A stretch of DNA of 64,000 bases, from contig NW_004624842.1 of the NCBI RefSeq assembly GCF_000247695.1, positions 2,991,683 through 3,055,682 of the forward strand, given 5' to 3'. The stretch comes from Heterocephalus glaber. Taxonomy: Eukaryota > Chordata > Mammalia > Rodentia > Bathyergidae. The position numbers and the translations under genes were made by a program. Shown here in pieces: positions 54,101 through 55,725 of this stretch. The notes under the pieces are model-generated. The model searched no databases. It was not told the origin of the DNA and worked only from the letters and a program-made list of their open reading frames with translations. The number at the start of each line of letters is the position of its first letter. The stretch's first letter is position 1.

Positions 54101-55725
54101 ATGTAATATGCCAAGCACAGGGCACACAGGTAAAGGCTAATGGATGTGAGAAACTGTCATTATATACCAGGGGCAGGTGACACTTGACAATGACTTCTTC
54201 ACAGATAGTGCATGGAAGAGGACCCAGGAGTCCTGGTTCAAACCTCTGTTGGACACTTTCTGGGCCTCATTTTCTCATCTGAAGTACTAGCTGAGGGCTA
54301 CAATAACTGGTCTCATTCCCTGCTCCAGAGTTCTAGGACATCCTAGAGTTGTTGACAGCAGACCCTAGCTCTCTGAAGCCTCTCTCATCTGGGGCCTTTA
54401 TTTCCTCATTCCATAGTGGAAGAAGGAAAAGTAGCCATAGTTCACAATTACAAACTGTGTGCCCAAGTGCCACTGTTCAAGCACTACTAAAGAACAACGG
54501 GGAAGCACATGGAAAATCCAACTGTCCCCCAGCACAGATACCTCACTAGGCACACTCATCCATCTTTCCAAACTGACTGACAAAGAGCAACCAGGAACTG
54601 GGGCATAAATAAGGAACAGCCATCTCCCTATTCTCAGATGATCAGGTGTGCTTCTGAACAACCAAGTGGCAGTGGAGTGGAGGGTAAAGAACCCTGGACT
54701 GTGCAGTCTTGGTCCCAGATTCCCGTGCCAGCTGACACGAATTGTGTGCTCTCAGGCAAGCTACTCTCCTCCTCTGCGCTCAGTTTAAAAATAGGCAGAT
54801 AGTTCACAAAGTATATATAGAGATGTTTCATTTGATCTTCATGACAATCCTGTGAAGCCAGCACACACAATTTTCTTTTACAGAGAGGGAAACTGAGGCT
54901 TGGAGAGATCAAAGGTCTCACTCAAGCTCACAAACCTTAAAACTGGCAAAATCCAGGCCAGGGATCTAGCTCAGTGGTGCTGCCACCTACCTCAAAAGCC
55001 CAAGGGCCTGAGTATGATCCCTGGTACCAACAAAAACAAAAACAAAAACAAAAAACACCAAAAAAACCCAAACTGGCAAAATCCAAAGCTCCAGAGGTCT
55101 TAATTGCCAAACCCAATACTCAAGGGTGGTCAAATTAAGAATTCCTTCCCCTTTCCCCTATCACCTTGAATCAAGTCTCAACAAGATCACAAATCATAGA
55201 CCCTTATTCACTGCCCACTCTGGTGGCCTTCAAAGTTCTGGCCACAAACCCCACAGCCCAGCTGCCTAGAAGGCCACACCCCCCTGCAAAATGTCATTAC
55301 TCAAGTTGGCAAGAACGCAGCCCCCACCCCCATCTGGGTCTAAATAAACGCCCAAGTGATATCACATCCTGCCGGCTCCAAAATAGCCCCAGCCTGCCCA
55401 CAAGCGATCACAGAGTGCCAGGCCATGCAGGGCCAAGCGGGCAGGAATACCCAACCCAGGCACCCTCCACACACTCAAGCAACTAAAGCAGAAGCCTCAG
55501 AGCAAGAAGGACCCCCATTCCGTCCTCTGCCAGAAAGCCTGGCCCCTCCCTCCCTGTTGCTCCCCCACCCCCAAGAGGTCCCAGAGCCTCCTTGACCCAG
55601 CACCAGCCCCTGCCCCAGCACCAACCCCATGGAGCCTCAGCCGCGGCCAGCCTGCGGAATGACTCCGGCCCAACCCGGACACCCCACCACTCACATTGCT
55701 TCAAGAGCTCCAGACACAAAGCCAT
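2947..55725 (-). CDS. DLGAP4: DLGAP4 (SAPAP4), short isoform, complete spliced CDS in 7 exons
   Basis: Postsynaptic scaffold protein of the DLGAP/GKAP family, linking PSD-95-type proteins to Shank under the excitatory synapse membrane. Segments 55725-55695, 22841-22480, 19843-19755, 19233-18821, 4977-4886, 4083-3928 and 3165-2947 (minus strand) join through GT-AG introns without breaking frame: 1,362 bases, 453 codons plus stop. This equals the human short isoform as I remember it. Seen in the protein: N-terminus [11 protein letters not shown]; proline-rich [12 protein letters not shown]; two dynein-light-chain-type motifs, SIGIQVD (about 127-133) and SIGVQVED (151-158); a predicted helical GKAP C-terminal domain (about 250-380); a basic proline-rich stretch [11 protein letters not shown]; and a C-terminal QTRL, the known Shank PDZ ligand. 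DLGAP4 rather than DLGAP1-3 is chosen from the start peptide and the exon 2 and 4 sequence. The GK-domain-binding repeats of the long form are absent. Frame intact, so presumably functional. Confidence 0.96.
3166..3927 (-). other. DLGAP4 intron 6
   Basis: 762-base intron between coding exons 6 and 7. It holds a MIR fragment at about 3440-3535 and otherwise single-copy-looking DNA. Confidence 0.9.
3440..3535 (+). repeat. MIR fragment
   Basis: GGTCACCCAGCCAGAGATTA then GGGCTTCTGACTCCCCAGTC, the MIR 3' part. Confidence 0.65.
3928..4083 (-). CDS. DLGAP4: DLGAP4 coding exon 6 (residues 330-381)
   Basis: A 156-base exon, exactly 52 codons, phase 0 at both ends: [20 protein letters not shown], then [20 protein letters not shown], then [12 protein letters not shown]. 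It completes the helical core of the GKAP domain. Acceptor CCCCATAG, donor GTGAGC. Because it is symmetrical it could be skipped without a frameshift. Confidence 0.96.
4084..4885 (-). other. DLGAP4 intron 5
   Basis: 802-base intron with GT-AG ends. No clear repeat seen. Confidence 0.9.
4886..4977 (-). CDS. DLGAP4: DLGAP4 coding exon 5 (residues 299-329)
   Basis: A 92-base exon encoding [19 protein letters not shown] then [12 protein letters not shown], a helical segment of the GKAP C-terminal domain. Acceptor TTCTTTCCTCAG; donor GTGAGT from 4885. The intron between exons 4 and 5 is about 13.8 kb and holds most of the L1 and SINE load of the left third of the window. Confidence 0.96.
5319..5438 (+). 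mobile_element. B1 SINE
   Basis: AGCTGGGCATGGTGGCACAT ... GAGACCCTGTCTCAAAAAAC. Lacks the 29-base duplication. Confidence 0.92.
5439..5531 (+). mobile_element. ID SINE
   Basis: GGGCCGGAGATTTAGCTCAG (A box) ... GAGTTTGATCCCCGGTACC (B box), then an A/C tail. Sits end to end with the B1 before it. Confidence 0.93.
5537..5622 (+). mobile_element. ID SINE, older
   Basis: GGGCCAGGGACATAGCTCAG ... CTTCAGTCCCTGGTATGAGG, diverged. Confidence 0.8.
6293..6402 (-). mobile_element. B1 SINE, old
   Basis: Reverse B1: CTGCCTCAGCTTCCCAAGTA, CTGGGATTAGAGGCATGTGC. Confidence 0.8.
7074..7169 (-). mobile_element. ID SINE, nested insert 1
   Basis: T run, GGTGCCGGGGATTGAACTCT, ending CACTGAGCTAATCCCTGGCC. Confidence 0.92.
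7171..7257 (-). mobile_element. ID SINE, nested insert 2
   Basis: T run, GGTACCAGGGATCGAACTCA, ending CTGAGCTAAATCCCTGGCC. Confidence 0.92.
7288..7373 (-). mobile_element. ID SINE, nested insert 3
   Basis: T run, GTACCAGGGATCGAACTCAG, ending CTGAGCTAAATCCCCGGCCC; short deletion near the middle. Confidence 0.92.
7663..7836 (+). mobile_element. B1 plus ID-type SINE pair
   Basis: CAGGCATGGTGGTGCGTGCC ... CTGGGCTACATAGTGAGATG, then a shortened ID unit (GATCAGTGGTAGAGTGGCCC ... ATATCCAGTACCACAG). Confidence 0.8.
7850..7948 (+). mobile_element. Old ID-like SINE
   Basis: GGGGCTTAGGACATTGCTGA ... TGGGTCCTCAGCCCTGCAAA; weak similarity. Confidence 0.55.
7993..8372. mobile_element. piggyBac-like non-autonomous DNA element, copy 1
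   Basis: 380 bases bounded by TTAA at 7993-7996 and 8369-8372. Left end CACGTTCATGACAGGGC; right end, read inward on the minus strand, CACATTGCTACCAGC. TTAA target duplication is the mark of piggyBac elements. No transposase frame is present. The interior holds the hairpin GCTTGAACC/GGGTTCAAGC (about 8042-8066) and a second, diverged copy of the left part at about 8160-8240. A related copy sits at 29833-30091. The family assignment is inference. Confidence 0.55.
8431..8471 (+). mobile_element. 5'-truncated ID SINE fragment
   Basis: Only CAAGTGCAAGGTCCCAAGTT and CCATCCCTGGTAC remain. AAATATAGAGAG-like sequence on both sides may be the target duplication. Confidence 0.6.
8763..9430 (+). pseudogene. 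TXN-like pseudogene: Thioredoxin (TXN) processed pseudogene, frameshifted and split by an ID SINE
   Basis: An ATG at 8883 opens [20 protein letters not shown], then [19 protein letters not shown]. This is cytosolic thioredoxin with its WCGPC redox site. After SFSPSLK the frame is lost by a small deletion (about 4 bases against the parent). An ID SINE (9051-9134) then interrupts it, and the thioredoxin C-terminal half resumes ([39 protein letters not shown], stop). A 3' UTR with AATAAA and a poly-A tract follows. No introns, a poly-A tail, and the flanking duplication AAGTACTGAGAGGA at 8749-8762 and 9431-9444 prove LINE-driven retroposition. Not functional. Confidence 0.95.
9051..9134 (-). mobile_element. 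ID SINE inserted in the TXN retrocopy
   Basis: Reverse-oriented ID SINE ending in the A-box complement CTGAGCTAAATCCCTGGCCC. Flanked by a target duplication TCCTTGAAGTAG (9039-9050) and TCCTTAAGTAG (9135-9145). It is younger than the retrocopy. Confidence 0.9.
9450..9830 (+). mobile_element. L1 fragment (ORF2 3' part)
   Basis: Diverged L1 ORF2 sequence in plus orientation. Recognisable blocks are AACTCAAAATGGATTAAAGA, CTATAAAACTTTTATATGAA and AACAAATCTTCATGATCTTG. It directly follows the thioredoxin retrocopy, which inserted into it. Confidence 0.75.
10075..10217 (+). mobile_element. B1 SINE, old
   Basis: CTATAACCCTAACACTCAGG ... CTGGGCTACATAGTGAGTTC, AAGACCCGTCTCAAAAAC. Confidence 0.85.
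10612..10703 (+). mobile_element. ID SINE, older subfamily
   Basis: GGGCTGGGAGTGTAGCTCAG ... CAGTCCCCAGCACTGCCAG, A tail. Uses the GTAGCTCAG/CAGCACTGCC form rather than the younger TTTAGCTCAG/CCGGTACC form. Confidence 0.88.
10789..11166 (-). mobile_element. Cluster of reverse SINEs (old ID, young ID, two B1/FLAM units)
   Basis: Old ID 10789-10868 (GAGCTATATCTCCAGCATCC), young ID 10869-10960 (GGTACCGGAGATCGAACTCA), B1-like 10963-11085, and a second 7SL-like unit 11085-11166 (AGGTGATCCTCCCACCTCAG). Confidence 0.8.
11177..11262 (-). mobile_element. ID SINE
   Basis: T run, GGTACCAGGAATTGAACTCA, ending CTACTGAGCCCCTGGCC. Confidence 0.88.
11702..11795 (+). mobile_element. ID SINE, first of an adjacent pair
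   Basis: GGGCCGGGGATCTAGCTCAG ... GAGTTCGATCCCCGGTACC, A tail, preceded by AAGTGA. Confidence 0.94.
11801..11892 (+). mobile_element. ID SINE, second of an adjacent pair
   Basis: GGGCTGGAGATTTAGCTCAG ... GAGTTCGATCTCCGGTACC, A tail. AAGTGA occurs before, between and after the two elements, so both used the same target. Confidence 0.94.
11934..12021 (+). mobile_element. ID-like SINE, old
   Basis: AGGCTGGGGTATAGCTTTAT ... CAAACCTCAGCACCACAAA, A tail. Confidence 0.75.
12035..12420 (+). mobile_element. L1M-type 3' UTR, first copy
   Basis: Diverged L1 3' end: GACAGAATGTTATTCAGTAA, ACAACATGGATAAGACTCAA, and the typical ending GGGGGTGAATTTTATGTATA. Confidence 0.8.
12421..12657 (+). mobile_element. 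L1M-type 3' UTR, second copy in tandem
   Basis: Starts again with TGGAATATTATTCAGCCATA immediately after the previous 3' end and runs to ATAAAAATGTTTTGCAAAC. Confidence 0.75.
12660..12868 (+). mobile_element. Dimeric B1-ID SINE
   Basis: B1-like half (AGCTAGGTGTGATGGCACAT ... ACTCTATCTCAAAATTAAAA) joined to a short ID half (GGGCTGGGGGCGTAGCTCAG ... GAATATCCATACC). The same dimer layout recurs many times here. Confidence 0.82.
12951..13047 (+). mobile_element. ID SINE, older
   Basis: GGGATGGGGATGTAGTTCAG ... TTATTCTCTAGCACCCC, A tail. Confidence 0.8.
13215..13272 (-). mobile_element. B1 fragment
   Basis: Reverse: CAGTCTCCCAAGTGCTGGGA, TTACAGGCATGCACTATCAT. Confidence 0.75.
13386..13469 (-). 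mobile_element. ID SINE
   Basis: T run, GTACCAGGGATCAAACTCAC, ending CTGAGCTAAATCCCTGGCCC. ACTTCTGCTAT lies on both sides as target duplication. Confidence 0.92.
13660..13797 (+). mobile_element. B1 SINE with internal duplication
   Basis: GCCAGGTGTGGTGGCACAGG ... AAGTTCAAGGCCAGCCTAAA, GAGACTCTGTCTCAAC. Confidence 0.88.
13998..14017 (+). repeat. (TG)n microsatellite
   Basis: Uninterrupted run of TG dinucleotides, about 10 units. Confidence 0.9.
14656..14728 (+). mobile_element. 5'-truncated ID SINE
   Basis: Only the 3' half of the ID consensus (CATAAGCACAAGGTCCTGAG, then TTCGATCCTTGGTACTG and an A run). Between ATGGGGGAAGT copies at about 14650 and 14729, so it is a true truncated insertion. 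Confidence 0.85.
14841..14926 (-). mobile_element. ID SINE in L1
   Basis: Reverse ID close to consensus. AAATGAATATTT flanks both sides as target duplication. Confidence 0.93.
14985..15205 (+). mobile_element. Old ID and B1-like SINE pair
   Basis: ID-like 14990-15066 (GTAGAGCACTTGCATAGCAG ... CATCCCCAGGACTGCAAAG) followed by a 7SL-like unit 15088-15205 (CAACTTATGGACTTAGTGAG, ACCATGTCTCAAAACAG). Confidence 0.7.
15212..15294 (+). mobile_element. ID SINE
   Basis: GGGCTGGGGATTTAGCTCAG ... GTTTGAGTCCCGGTACC. Confidence 0.94.
15560..15726 (-). mobile_element. Dimeric B1-ID SINE
   Basis: Reverse dimer: ID half with ACTGAGCTATATCCTCAGCC, B1 half with GAGTCAGGGTCTTGCCAGGT and GTGTGCTGGGATTATAG. Confidence 0.85.
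16061..16141 (-). mobile_element. ID-like fragment with internal duplication
   Basis: GAGC(T)TTAAGCATGCTAGGCAA and GAGCATGCTAGGCAAGCTCC are two copies of the same block; ends CATCTCCAGCCC. Confidence 0.6.
16534..16620 (+). mobile_element. ID SINE, older
   Basis: GGGGCTGGAGATGAGGCTCA ... GGGTTCAATCCCAGTAAC, running into a CA microsatellite grown from its tail. Confidence 0.85.
16621..16677 (+). repeat. (CA)n/(CGCA)n microsatellite
   Basis: CA repeats interrupted by CGCA units, at the 3' end of an ID SINE. Confidence 0.92.
16688..16826 (+). mobile_element. 7SL-derived SINE, Alu-monomer-like
   Basis: GGTAGTCCCAGCTATTTGAG, GAGCCCAGGAGCTCGAGACC, GTGAGACCTCATCTTAAAAA. No 29-base duplication; closer to a FLAM/proto-B1 layout. 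Confidence 0.75.
17293..17370 (+). mobile_element. ID SINE with clear target duplication
   Basis: CACCGGGGATTTAGCTCAGT ... GTTTGATCCCCGGTACC. CAAAGCACCCTCTA occurs just before and just after. Confidence 0.95.
17550..17672 (-). mobile_element. ID-like SINE, old
   Basis: GTAGTGCTGAGGATTGAACC, CCTCCCACATGCTAGGCAAG, CTGAGCTGTACCCCCAACCC. Confidence 0.8.
17686..18050 (+). mobile_element. MaLR-type LTR (ERVL-MaLR, MST/THE1-like)
   Basis: Solo LTR-like sequence: ACCTAGATGTCCTCCCACAG, GTGGGGCTTTGGGGAGGTGA, AACTGTGAGCCAAAATAAAC (the LTR polyadenylation region), ending near AAGAAACTAAGAAA. Ancient endogenous LTR retrotransposon without coding part. Confidence 0.75.
18053..18140 (-). mobile_element. 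B1-like fragment
   Basis: CTTCCTGCCTCAGCCTCCTG, GGGATTACAGGCACATGTCA. Confidence 0.8.
18345..18610 (+). repeat. MIR split by an ID SINE
   Basis: CTTATGCAGTTTCAGAGGGG before the insertion, GGCTCAGAGTAACTTGACCA and AAGAAAAGCTGGGAACTAAT after it, in MIR order. Confidence 0.7.
18439..18533 (+). mobile_element. ID SINE, older subfamily
   Basis: GGGCTGGGGATGTAGCTCAA ... GTTCAATTCCTGGTACC, A/T-rich tail. Confidence 0.9.
18821..19233 (-). CDS. DLGAP4: DLGAP4 coding exon 4 (residues 161-299)
   Basis: A 413-base exon starting inside Arg161 (CG|A) with [19 protein letters not shown] and ending [10 protein letters not shown] plus one base. Acceptor CCCACAG; donor GTGGGT from 18820. The first part is Ser/Asp-rich and probably disordered. 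The second part ([18 protein letters not shown], then [10 protein letters not shown]) begins the conserved helical GKAP C-terminal domain. The sequence is in good order, without frameshift or stop. Confidence 0.96.
19755..19843 (-). CDS. DLGAP4: DLGAP4 coding exon 3 (residues 132-161)
   Basis: An 89-base exon reading [18 protein letters not shown] followed by [11 protein letters not shown] and two bases of an Arg codon. Acceptor AATAAG with a T-rich tract upstream; donor GTAAGT from 19754. It completes the first GIQVD motif and carries the second, GVQVED, in a short acidic/proline-rich linker. Confidence 0.95.
19844..22479 (-). other. DLGAP4 intron 2
   Basis: 2.6 kb intron, low in repeats. 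It holds a CA run at 20205-20219, one reverse dimeric SINE at about 21503-21655 and a G-rich run at 22297-22313. The rest looks single-copy. Confidence 0.9.
21503..21655 (-). mobile_element. Dimeric B1-ID SINE
   Basis: GAGCTACATCCTAGCCCCTT (ID half), GAGTCAGGGTGTCTTAATAC and CCTCCTGCCTCAGCCTCC (B1 half). Confidence 0.75.
22480..22841 (-). CDS. DLGAP4: DLGAP4 coding exon 2 (residues 11-131)
   Basis: 362 bases between a CTGCAG acceptor (AG at 22843-22842) and a GTAGGG donor starting at 22479. It encodes the proline-rich [14 protein letters not shown] segment, a Ser/Thr-rich stretch ([19 protein letters not shown]), and the first half of the SSIGIQ|VD motif. That motif resembles the dynein light chain (DYNLL) binding motif described for GKAP proteins. 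In the long isoform this exon should join to the N-terminal exons outside the window. Phase 1 in, phase 0 out. Confidence 0.96.
23985..24740 (+). mobile_element. L1M-type 3' end, interrupted by a B1
   Basis: CTTATCCCACAGAAATTACA, TTTGTAATAGCAGACAACTG, CAATCTAGATGTCCTTCAGT, TTAGTAGTTGCCAGAGACAG: a clear old L1 3' end. A reverse B1 sits at 24437-24553, after which L1 sequence resumes. Confidence 0.85.
24437..24553 (-). mobile_element. B1 SINE in L1
   Basis: Reverse B1: TTTTGAGACAGGGTCTCGAT ... GGGATTACAGGTGAGTGCTA and a T-rich head. Confidence 0.9.
24779..24951 (-). mobile_element. Dimeric B1-ID SINE
   Basis: TGGTACTGGAGACTGAAAAC, CACTGAACTAAATCCCCAGC, then GTCCAGGCTGGACTCAAATT. Confidence 0.8.
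25268..26866 (-). mobile_element. 5'-truncated L1 LINE, minus strand
   Basis: The minus strand encodes the C-terminal part of L1 ORF2 (frame 26584-26231, with [20 protein letters not shown] and a closing [10 protein letters not shown]) in a decayed reading frame. Then comes the 3' UTR with its polypurine tract (plus-strand C/T run 25376-25430) and an A-rich tail at the left end. The flanks share GAAACTT (left about 25261, right about 26871), a possible target duplication. About 1.6 kb of a 6-kb element. An ID SINE interrupts the 3' UTR. Confidence 0.9.
25620..25706 (-). mobile_element. ID SINE inside the minus-strand L1
   Basis: Reverse ID element (CCGGTACTGGGGATCGAACT ... CTGAGCTAAATCCTCGGCCC), with AAGCTCATCATTCTTT repeated on both sides (about 25590 and 25705) as its target duplication. 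Confidence 0.92.
27110..27240 (+). repeat. MIR SINE
   Basis: CCCACTTCACAGTTGAAGCA, CATGAGGCTCAGAAAAGGTA. Confidence 0.75.
27692..27776 (-). mobile_element. ID SINE
   Basis: GGTACTGGGGATTGAACTGG ... CTTAGCTAAATCCCTGGC. AAGTTCTATCCTTTT flanks both sides. Confidence 0.93.
28573..28735 (+). mobile_element. B1 SINE with internal duplication
   Basis: AGCTGGGCATGGTGGTGCAA ... CTACATAGTGAGTTCAAGGT, CCAGACCCTGTCACAAAA. Confidence 0.9.
28752..28890 (+). mobile_element. B1 SINE
   Basis: GTGCTGGGCGTGGTGGTGCA ... AAGACCCTGTATCAAAAAAC; the B1 at 28573 lies directly before it. Confidence 0.9.
29160..29405 (+). mobile_element. L2 LINE 3' end
   Basis: Typical L2 wording: AGGCCTCCCCTGACTGTTCC and, at the end, CAATAAATATTTGTTGAATG. 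Confidence 0.85.
29833..30091. mobile_element. piggyBac-like element, copy 2, interrupted by an ID SINE
   Basis: The left arm (ACAGGGCCGTAATTCATATG at 29843-29862, continuing TCTCGCTGCC) and right arm (GGTAGTTCAAGT...GAACATG before TTAA at 30088-30091) match copy 1 over both arms. The left TTAA has become CTAA (29833-29836). An ID SINE splits it at 29900-29993, with TACATTA/TACATTACG around the insertion. Confidence 0.5.
29900..29993 (-). mobile_element. ID SINE inserted in piggyBac-like copy 2
   Basis: Poly-T then GGTACCAGGGATTGAACTCG and ending CTGAGCTAAATCCCTGGCCC: a reverse ID element close to consensus. Confidence 0.9.
30256..30474 (+). mobile_element. B1 SINE followed by ID SINE
   Basis: B1 30256-30380 (CTGTAATCCCAGCACCAGGA ... 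GACCCTGCTTCAAAAA) and ID 30388-30474 (GTGGTGCTGTGCCTGTCTAG ... GTTCAATCCTGATACC). Confidence 0.85.
32015..32677. mobile_element. Tigger-type DNA transposon fragment, split by a SINE
   Basis: The left end AGTTGACCCTCACTTTTTAT and the right end ACCATGAGTAATGAGAACTG are rough inverted repeats. The interior, including GTGACCAGAGGCTTGCAAGG and GTATTTCCCATGGGAGCAAT, matches my memory of mammalian Tigger (pogo-like) elements. A B1-type SINE interrupts it at about 32416-32534. Old and non-coding. Confidence 0.75.
32416..32534 (+). mobile_element. B1-type SINE inside Tigger
   Basis: Starts AGCCAGACATGGTGGAACAC, with ATCGAAGCACGCAGGAGGCT and a CTTGTCTACC end, followed by a run of C. Confidence 0.8.
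33840..34285 (+). mobile_element. L2 LINE fragment
   Basis: CTCCCACCTCAGGGCCTCTG, CAGGTCTCAATTCAAGGGTC and GAGCCCTCCTTGACCACCCT are classic L2 3' region blocks in plus orientation. Confidence 0.85.
34290..34385 (+). repeat. MIR SINE
   Basis: GACAACTGGGTAAACTGAAG, GAGCTGGAATCTAAGGCCCA. Confidence 0.65.
35005..35206 (+). mobile_element. Dimeric B1-ID SINE
   Basis: B1-like half (CTTGGGAGGCTGAGGCAGGA ... GAGATCCTGCCTCAAAATTT) and ID half (GGCTGGGATGTTGTTTAGTG ... AATACCAGCACCACAT). Confidence 0.85.
35845..35975 (+). repeat. MIR SINE
   Basis: TATTTCACAGAGGAAAAACA, GAGACTCAGAAAAGTGAATG, AGAGCCAGTAACTGGAAGCA. Confidence 0.75.
36650..36800 (+). mobile_element. B1 SINE with internal duplication
   Basis: AGCTGGGCTTGGTGGCTTAC ... 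ATAGTAAGTTCAAGGCCACC, GAGACCCTGTCTCAAAAAAA. Confidence 0.93.
36805..36930 (+). repeat. MIR fragment
   Basis: CAAGGGAACCAAGAATCAGA and AGCAGCAACTCTATCCAGGC follow MIR order. Confidence 0.5.
38066..38143 (-). mobile_element. ID SINE, shortened
   Basis: GGTACCGGGACCTTGAGCTT, ending CTGAGCTAAATCCCTGGTCC. CCCCACTGAACTT / CCCCCTTGAACTT flank it. Confidence 0.88.
38228..38362 (+). mobile_element. B1 SINE
   Basis: GATAGCTGGGCATGGTGGTG ... GAGACCCTGTCTCAAAACAA. Confidence 0.92.
39700..39960 (+). mobile_element. Possible L2 LINE fragment
   Basis: CCTCAGCACAGCCTACCACT, TTAGGTCTAGGTTCCAGCAT and CAAAAAGCCTTTCTGCATAG follow L2 order, diverged. Confidence 0.5.
40176..40252 (+). mobile_element. ID SINE, older
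   Basis: CACCAGGGATGTAGCTCAGT ... GAGGCCCTGATTTCAATTGA. Confidence 0.8.
40262..40353. repeat. 92-base direct repeat, copy A
   Basis: Shares about 80 of 92 positions with 41062-41153, including GACATCACTACACTC and GAACAGTCCCTTTCCCTCT. Confidence 0.85.
40585..40683 (+). repeat. MIR SINE
   Basis: AATGGAGGCTGAGAGAAGTA and GTGTCACACAGCAAGTCCTG; ends where the hAT-like element begins. Confidence 0.75.
40684..40758. mobile_element. Short hAT-like element, second copy, beside MIR
   Basis: 75 bases starting CAGTGGTGGCAAACCTATGG and ending GGTTCACCATCACT, with ends and the inner CTATGGCAC/CTGTGGCAT block like the copy at 62303. No convincing target duplication remains. Confidence 0.5.
41062..41153. 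repeat. 92-base direct repeat, copy B
   Basis: Second copy in the same orientation, exactly 800 bases to the right of copy A. Not a family I recognise. Confidence 0.85.
41388..41542 (-). mobile_element. Reverse B1 with remnant ID
   Basis: GAGGTCTCACTATGTAATTC ... GGGATTACAAACCTGCGCCA, then an ID remnant CACTGAGCTAAATCCCCAGC. CAGGACTCTAT occurs on both sides. Confidence 0.85.
41935..42015 (+). repeat. MIR fragment
   Basis: CATTTCCCAGAGGGGAAGCT, GACTGAGAGAGGTAGAAGGG. Confidence 0.7.
42312..42400 (+). mobile_element. ID SINE
   Basis: GGGCTGGGGATTTAGCTCAG ... GAGTTCGATCCCTGGTATC. Flanking ACATTCTT repeats. Confidence 0.94.
42460..42665 (+). mobile_element. L1M-type 3' UTR fragment
   Basis: CAGGGGCTAGAGGAGTGGGG, GGTGATGGTTGCTAAACAAT and GGTAAATTTTATTATGTGTA are typical old L1 3' UTR blocks. 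Confidence 0.8.
42812..42958 (-). mobile_element. B1 SINE
   Basis: TTTTGAGGCAGGGTCTCCTT ... GTGCTGGGATCATAGGCGTG, with internal duplication (CAGGCTGGCC twice). Confidence 0.92.
43000..43255 (-). repeat. MIR split by an ID SINE
   Basis: TGGGTGACCTTGGGCAAGTC before, TTTATCATCTCTGAAAAAAG after the insertion. Confidence 0.75.
43078..43168 (-). mobile_element. ID SINE in MIR
   Basis: GTTGTTGTTG head, GGTACCGGGGATTGAACTTG, ending AACTAAATCCCTGGCCC; TACTTCT on both sides. Confidence 0.9.
43405..43570 (-). mobile_element. Dimeric B1-ID SINE
   Basis: CTACTGGGGATTGAACCCAG, then CTGCCTCAGCCTCCCAGAAT. Confidence 0.82.
43661..43735 (-). mobile_element. ID SINE, shortened
   Basis: T run, GTACTGGGGATTCAACTCGG, ending AACCACTGAGCTAA; CATTCAGAT flanks both sides. 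Confidence 0.92.
44570..44735 (+). repeat. MIR SINE
   Basis: GTTTGCAAGTGAGGAAAATG, AGAGGTTAAGCACCTTGCAA, AGGATCTAAACCCCATCAGT. Confidence 0.8.
44913..45010 (+). mobile_element. ID SINE
   Basis: CGGGCTGGGGATTTAGTTCA ... GTTCCATCTCCAGTACC. AAAGGGCTTCCT flanks both sides. Confidence 0.94.
45207..45297 (+). mobile_element. ID SINE
   Basis: GAGCCAGAGATTTAGCTCAG ... GAGTTTGATCCCTGGTACC. Confidence 0.94.
47240..47660 (+). mobile_element. Possible L1ME-type 3' end
   Basis: CACTGCAGTACTGTTTCCCT, GATGGTCTATCAATGGAAAG and TGCTCATGAAAAAATGAGAC fit the order of an ancient L1 3' UTR, at low similarity. Confidence 0.45.
47741..47820 (+). mobile_element. ID SINE, older
   Basis: GCAGAGGGTACAGCTCAGTG ... 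GGGTTCAATCCGAGCATC. Confidence 0.85.
48061..48150 (+). mobile_element. ID SINE
   Basis: AGCCGGGGATGTTGCTCAGT ... GAGTTGGATTCCGGTATGG. AAGTCTGAGGACA / AAGTCTGAAGACA flank it. Confidence 0.88.
48955..49100 (-). repeat. MIR SINE
   Basis: GAGTGACCTTGTTCAAGTCA, GTTATATAAGAATCTATTGT in MIR order on the reverse strand. Confidence 0.7.
50460..50930 (+). mobile_element. L2 LINE fragment
   Basis: GTCCAGGGTCTCCCCAGTGC, TCAATGCAGCCTCCAACTTC and ACTGTATGTTCTCAGGGGCA match L2 3' region order in plus orientation. Confidence 0.6.
51357..51445 (-). mobile_element. ID SINE
   Basis: GTACTAAGGATCGAACTCGG ... CACTGAGCTCCCCAGCCC. Confidence 0.92.
51655..51785 (+). repeat. MIR SINE
   Basis: CTACCTACAAGGTAGGTATT, GGTCAGGGTGACACAGCAGG. 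Confidence 0.75.
51875..52055 (+). mobile_element. Dimeric B1-ID SINE, old
   Basis: CAATCTTAGCACTCAGAAGC, AGGCAATTTAGTGGGACCTT, GTCTCAAAACAAACAAATAA, then a reduced ID half ending CATTCTCTAGTACC. Confidence 0.78.
52130..52255 (+). repeat. MIR SINE
   Basis: CATTTTACACTAGAGGAAAC, CCTAGGACTGAACCCACAGT. Confidence 0.7.
52303..52391 (+). mobile_element. ID SINE
   Basis: GGGGCCAGGGATTTAGCTCG ... GAGTTCGATCCCTGATACC. GTGTGGGCTCTA flanks both sides. Confidence 0.95.
52501..52584 (+). mobile_element. ID SINE
   Basis: GGGCTGGGGATTTAGCTCAG ... GAGTTCGATCCCCAGTGCC. AGAACTATGCAC flanks both sides. Confidence 0.95.
53285..53470 (+). repeat. MIR SINE
   Basis: CTCATTTAATCCTCCTCACA, GTCCAAGATTACACAGGCAG. 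Confidence 0.8.
53755..54060 (+). repeat. MIR-like sequence, one or two copies
   Basis: GGACCCAAGAGACCATGTCA, then CCTGTTTCACAGATAGGAAA in MIR style. Confidence 0.5.
54760..55095 (+). repeat. MIR split by an ID SINE
   Basis: TTCTTTTACAGAGAGGGAAA, CTGAGGCTTGGAGAGATCAA, interrupted by the ID at 54955. Confidence 0.75.
54955..55067 (+). mobile_element. ID SINE
   Basis: GGCCAGGGATCTAGCTCAGT ... GAGTATGATCCCTGGTACC, CAAAAA-rich tail. AACTGGCAAAATCCA flanks both sides. Confidence 0.94.

Larger units (their letters stand above)
22842..55694 (-). other. DLGAP4 intron 1 of the short isoform (32.9 kb)
   Basis: From donor GTGAGT at 55694 to acceptor CTGCAG at 22842. It holds the listed transposable elements. 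No convincing further coding exon was found. Unassigned single-copy-looking stretches include 22850-23800, 27240-27690, 27780-28570, 30480-32010, 32680-33830, 37000-38060, 38370-39280, 44740-44910, 45300-47230, 48150-48950, 49130-50390, 52590-53280 and 55070-55690. Confidence 0.85.

Noticed and set aside
2947..55725. DLGAP1, DLGAP2 or DLGAP3 instead of DLGAP4
   Set aside because: All share the QTRL end and GIQV motifs, but the start [11 protein letters not shown] and the exon 2 and 4 sequence fit DLGAP4 as I remember it.
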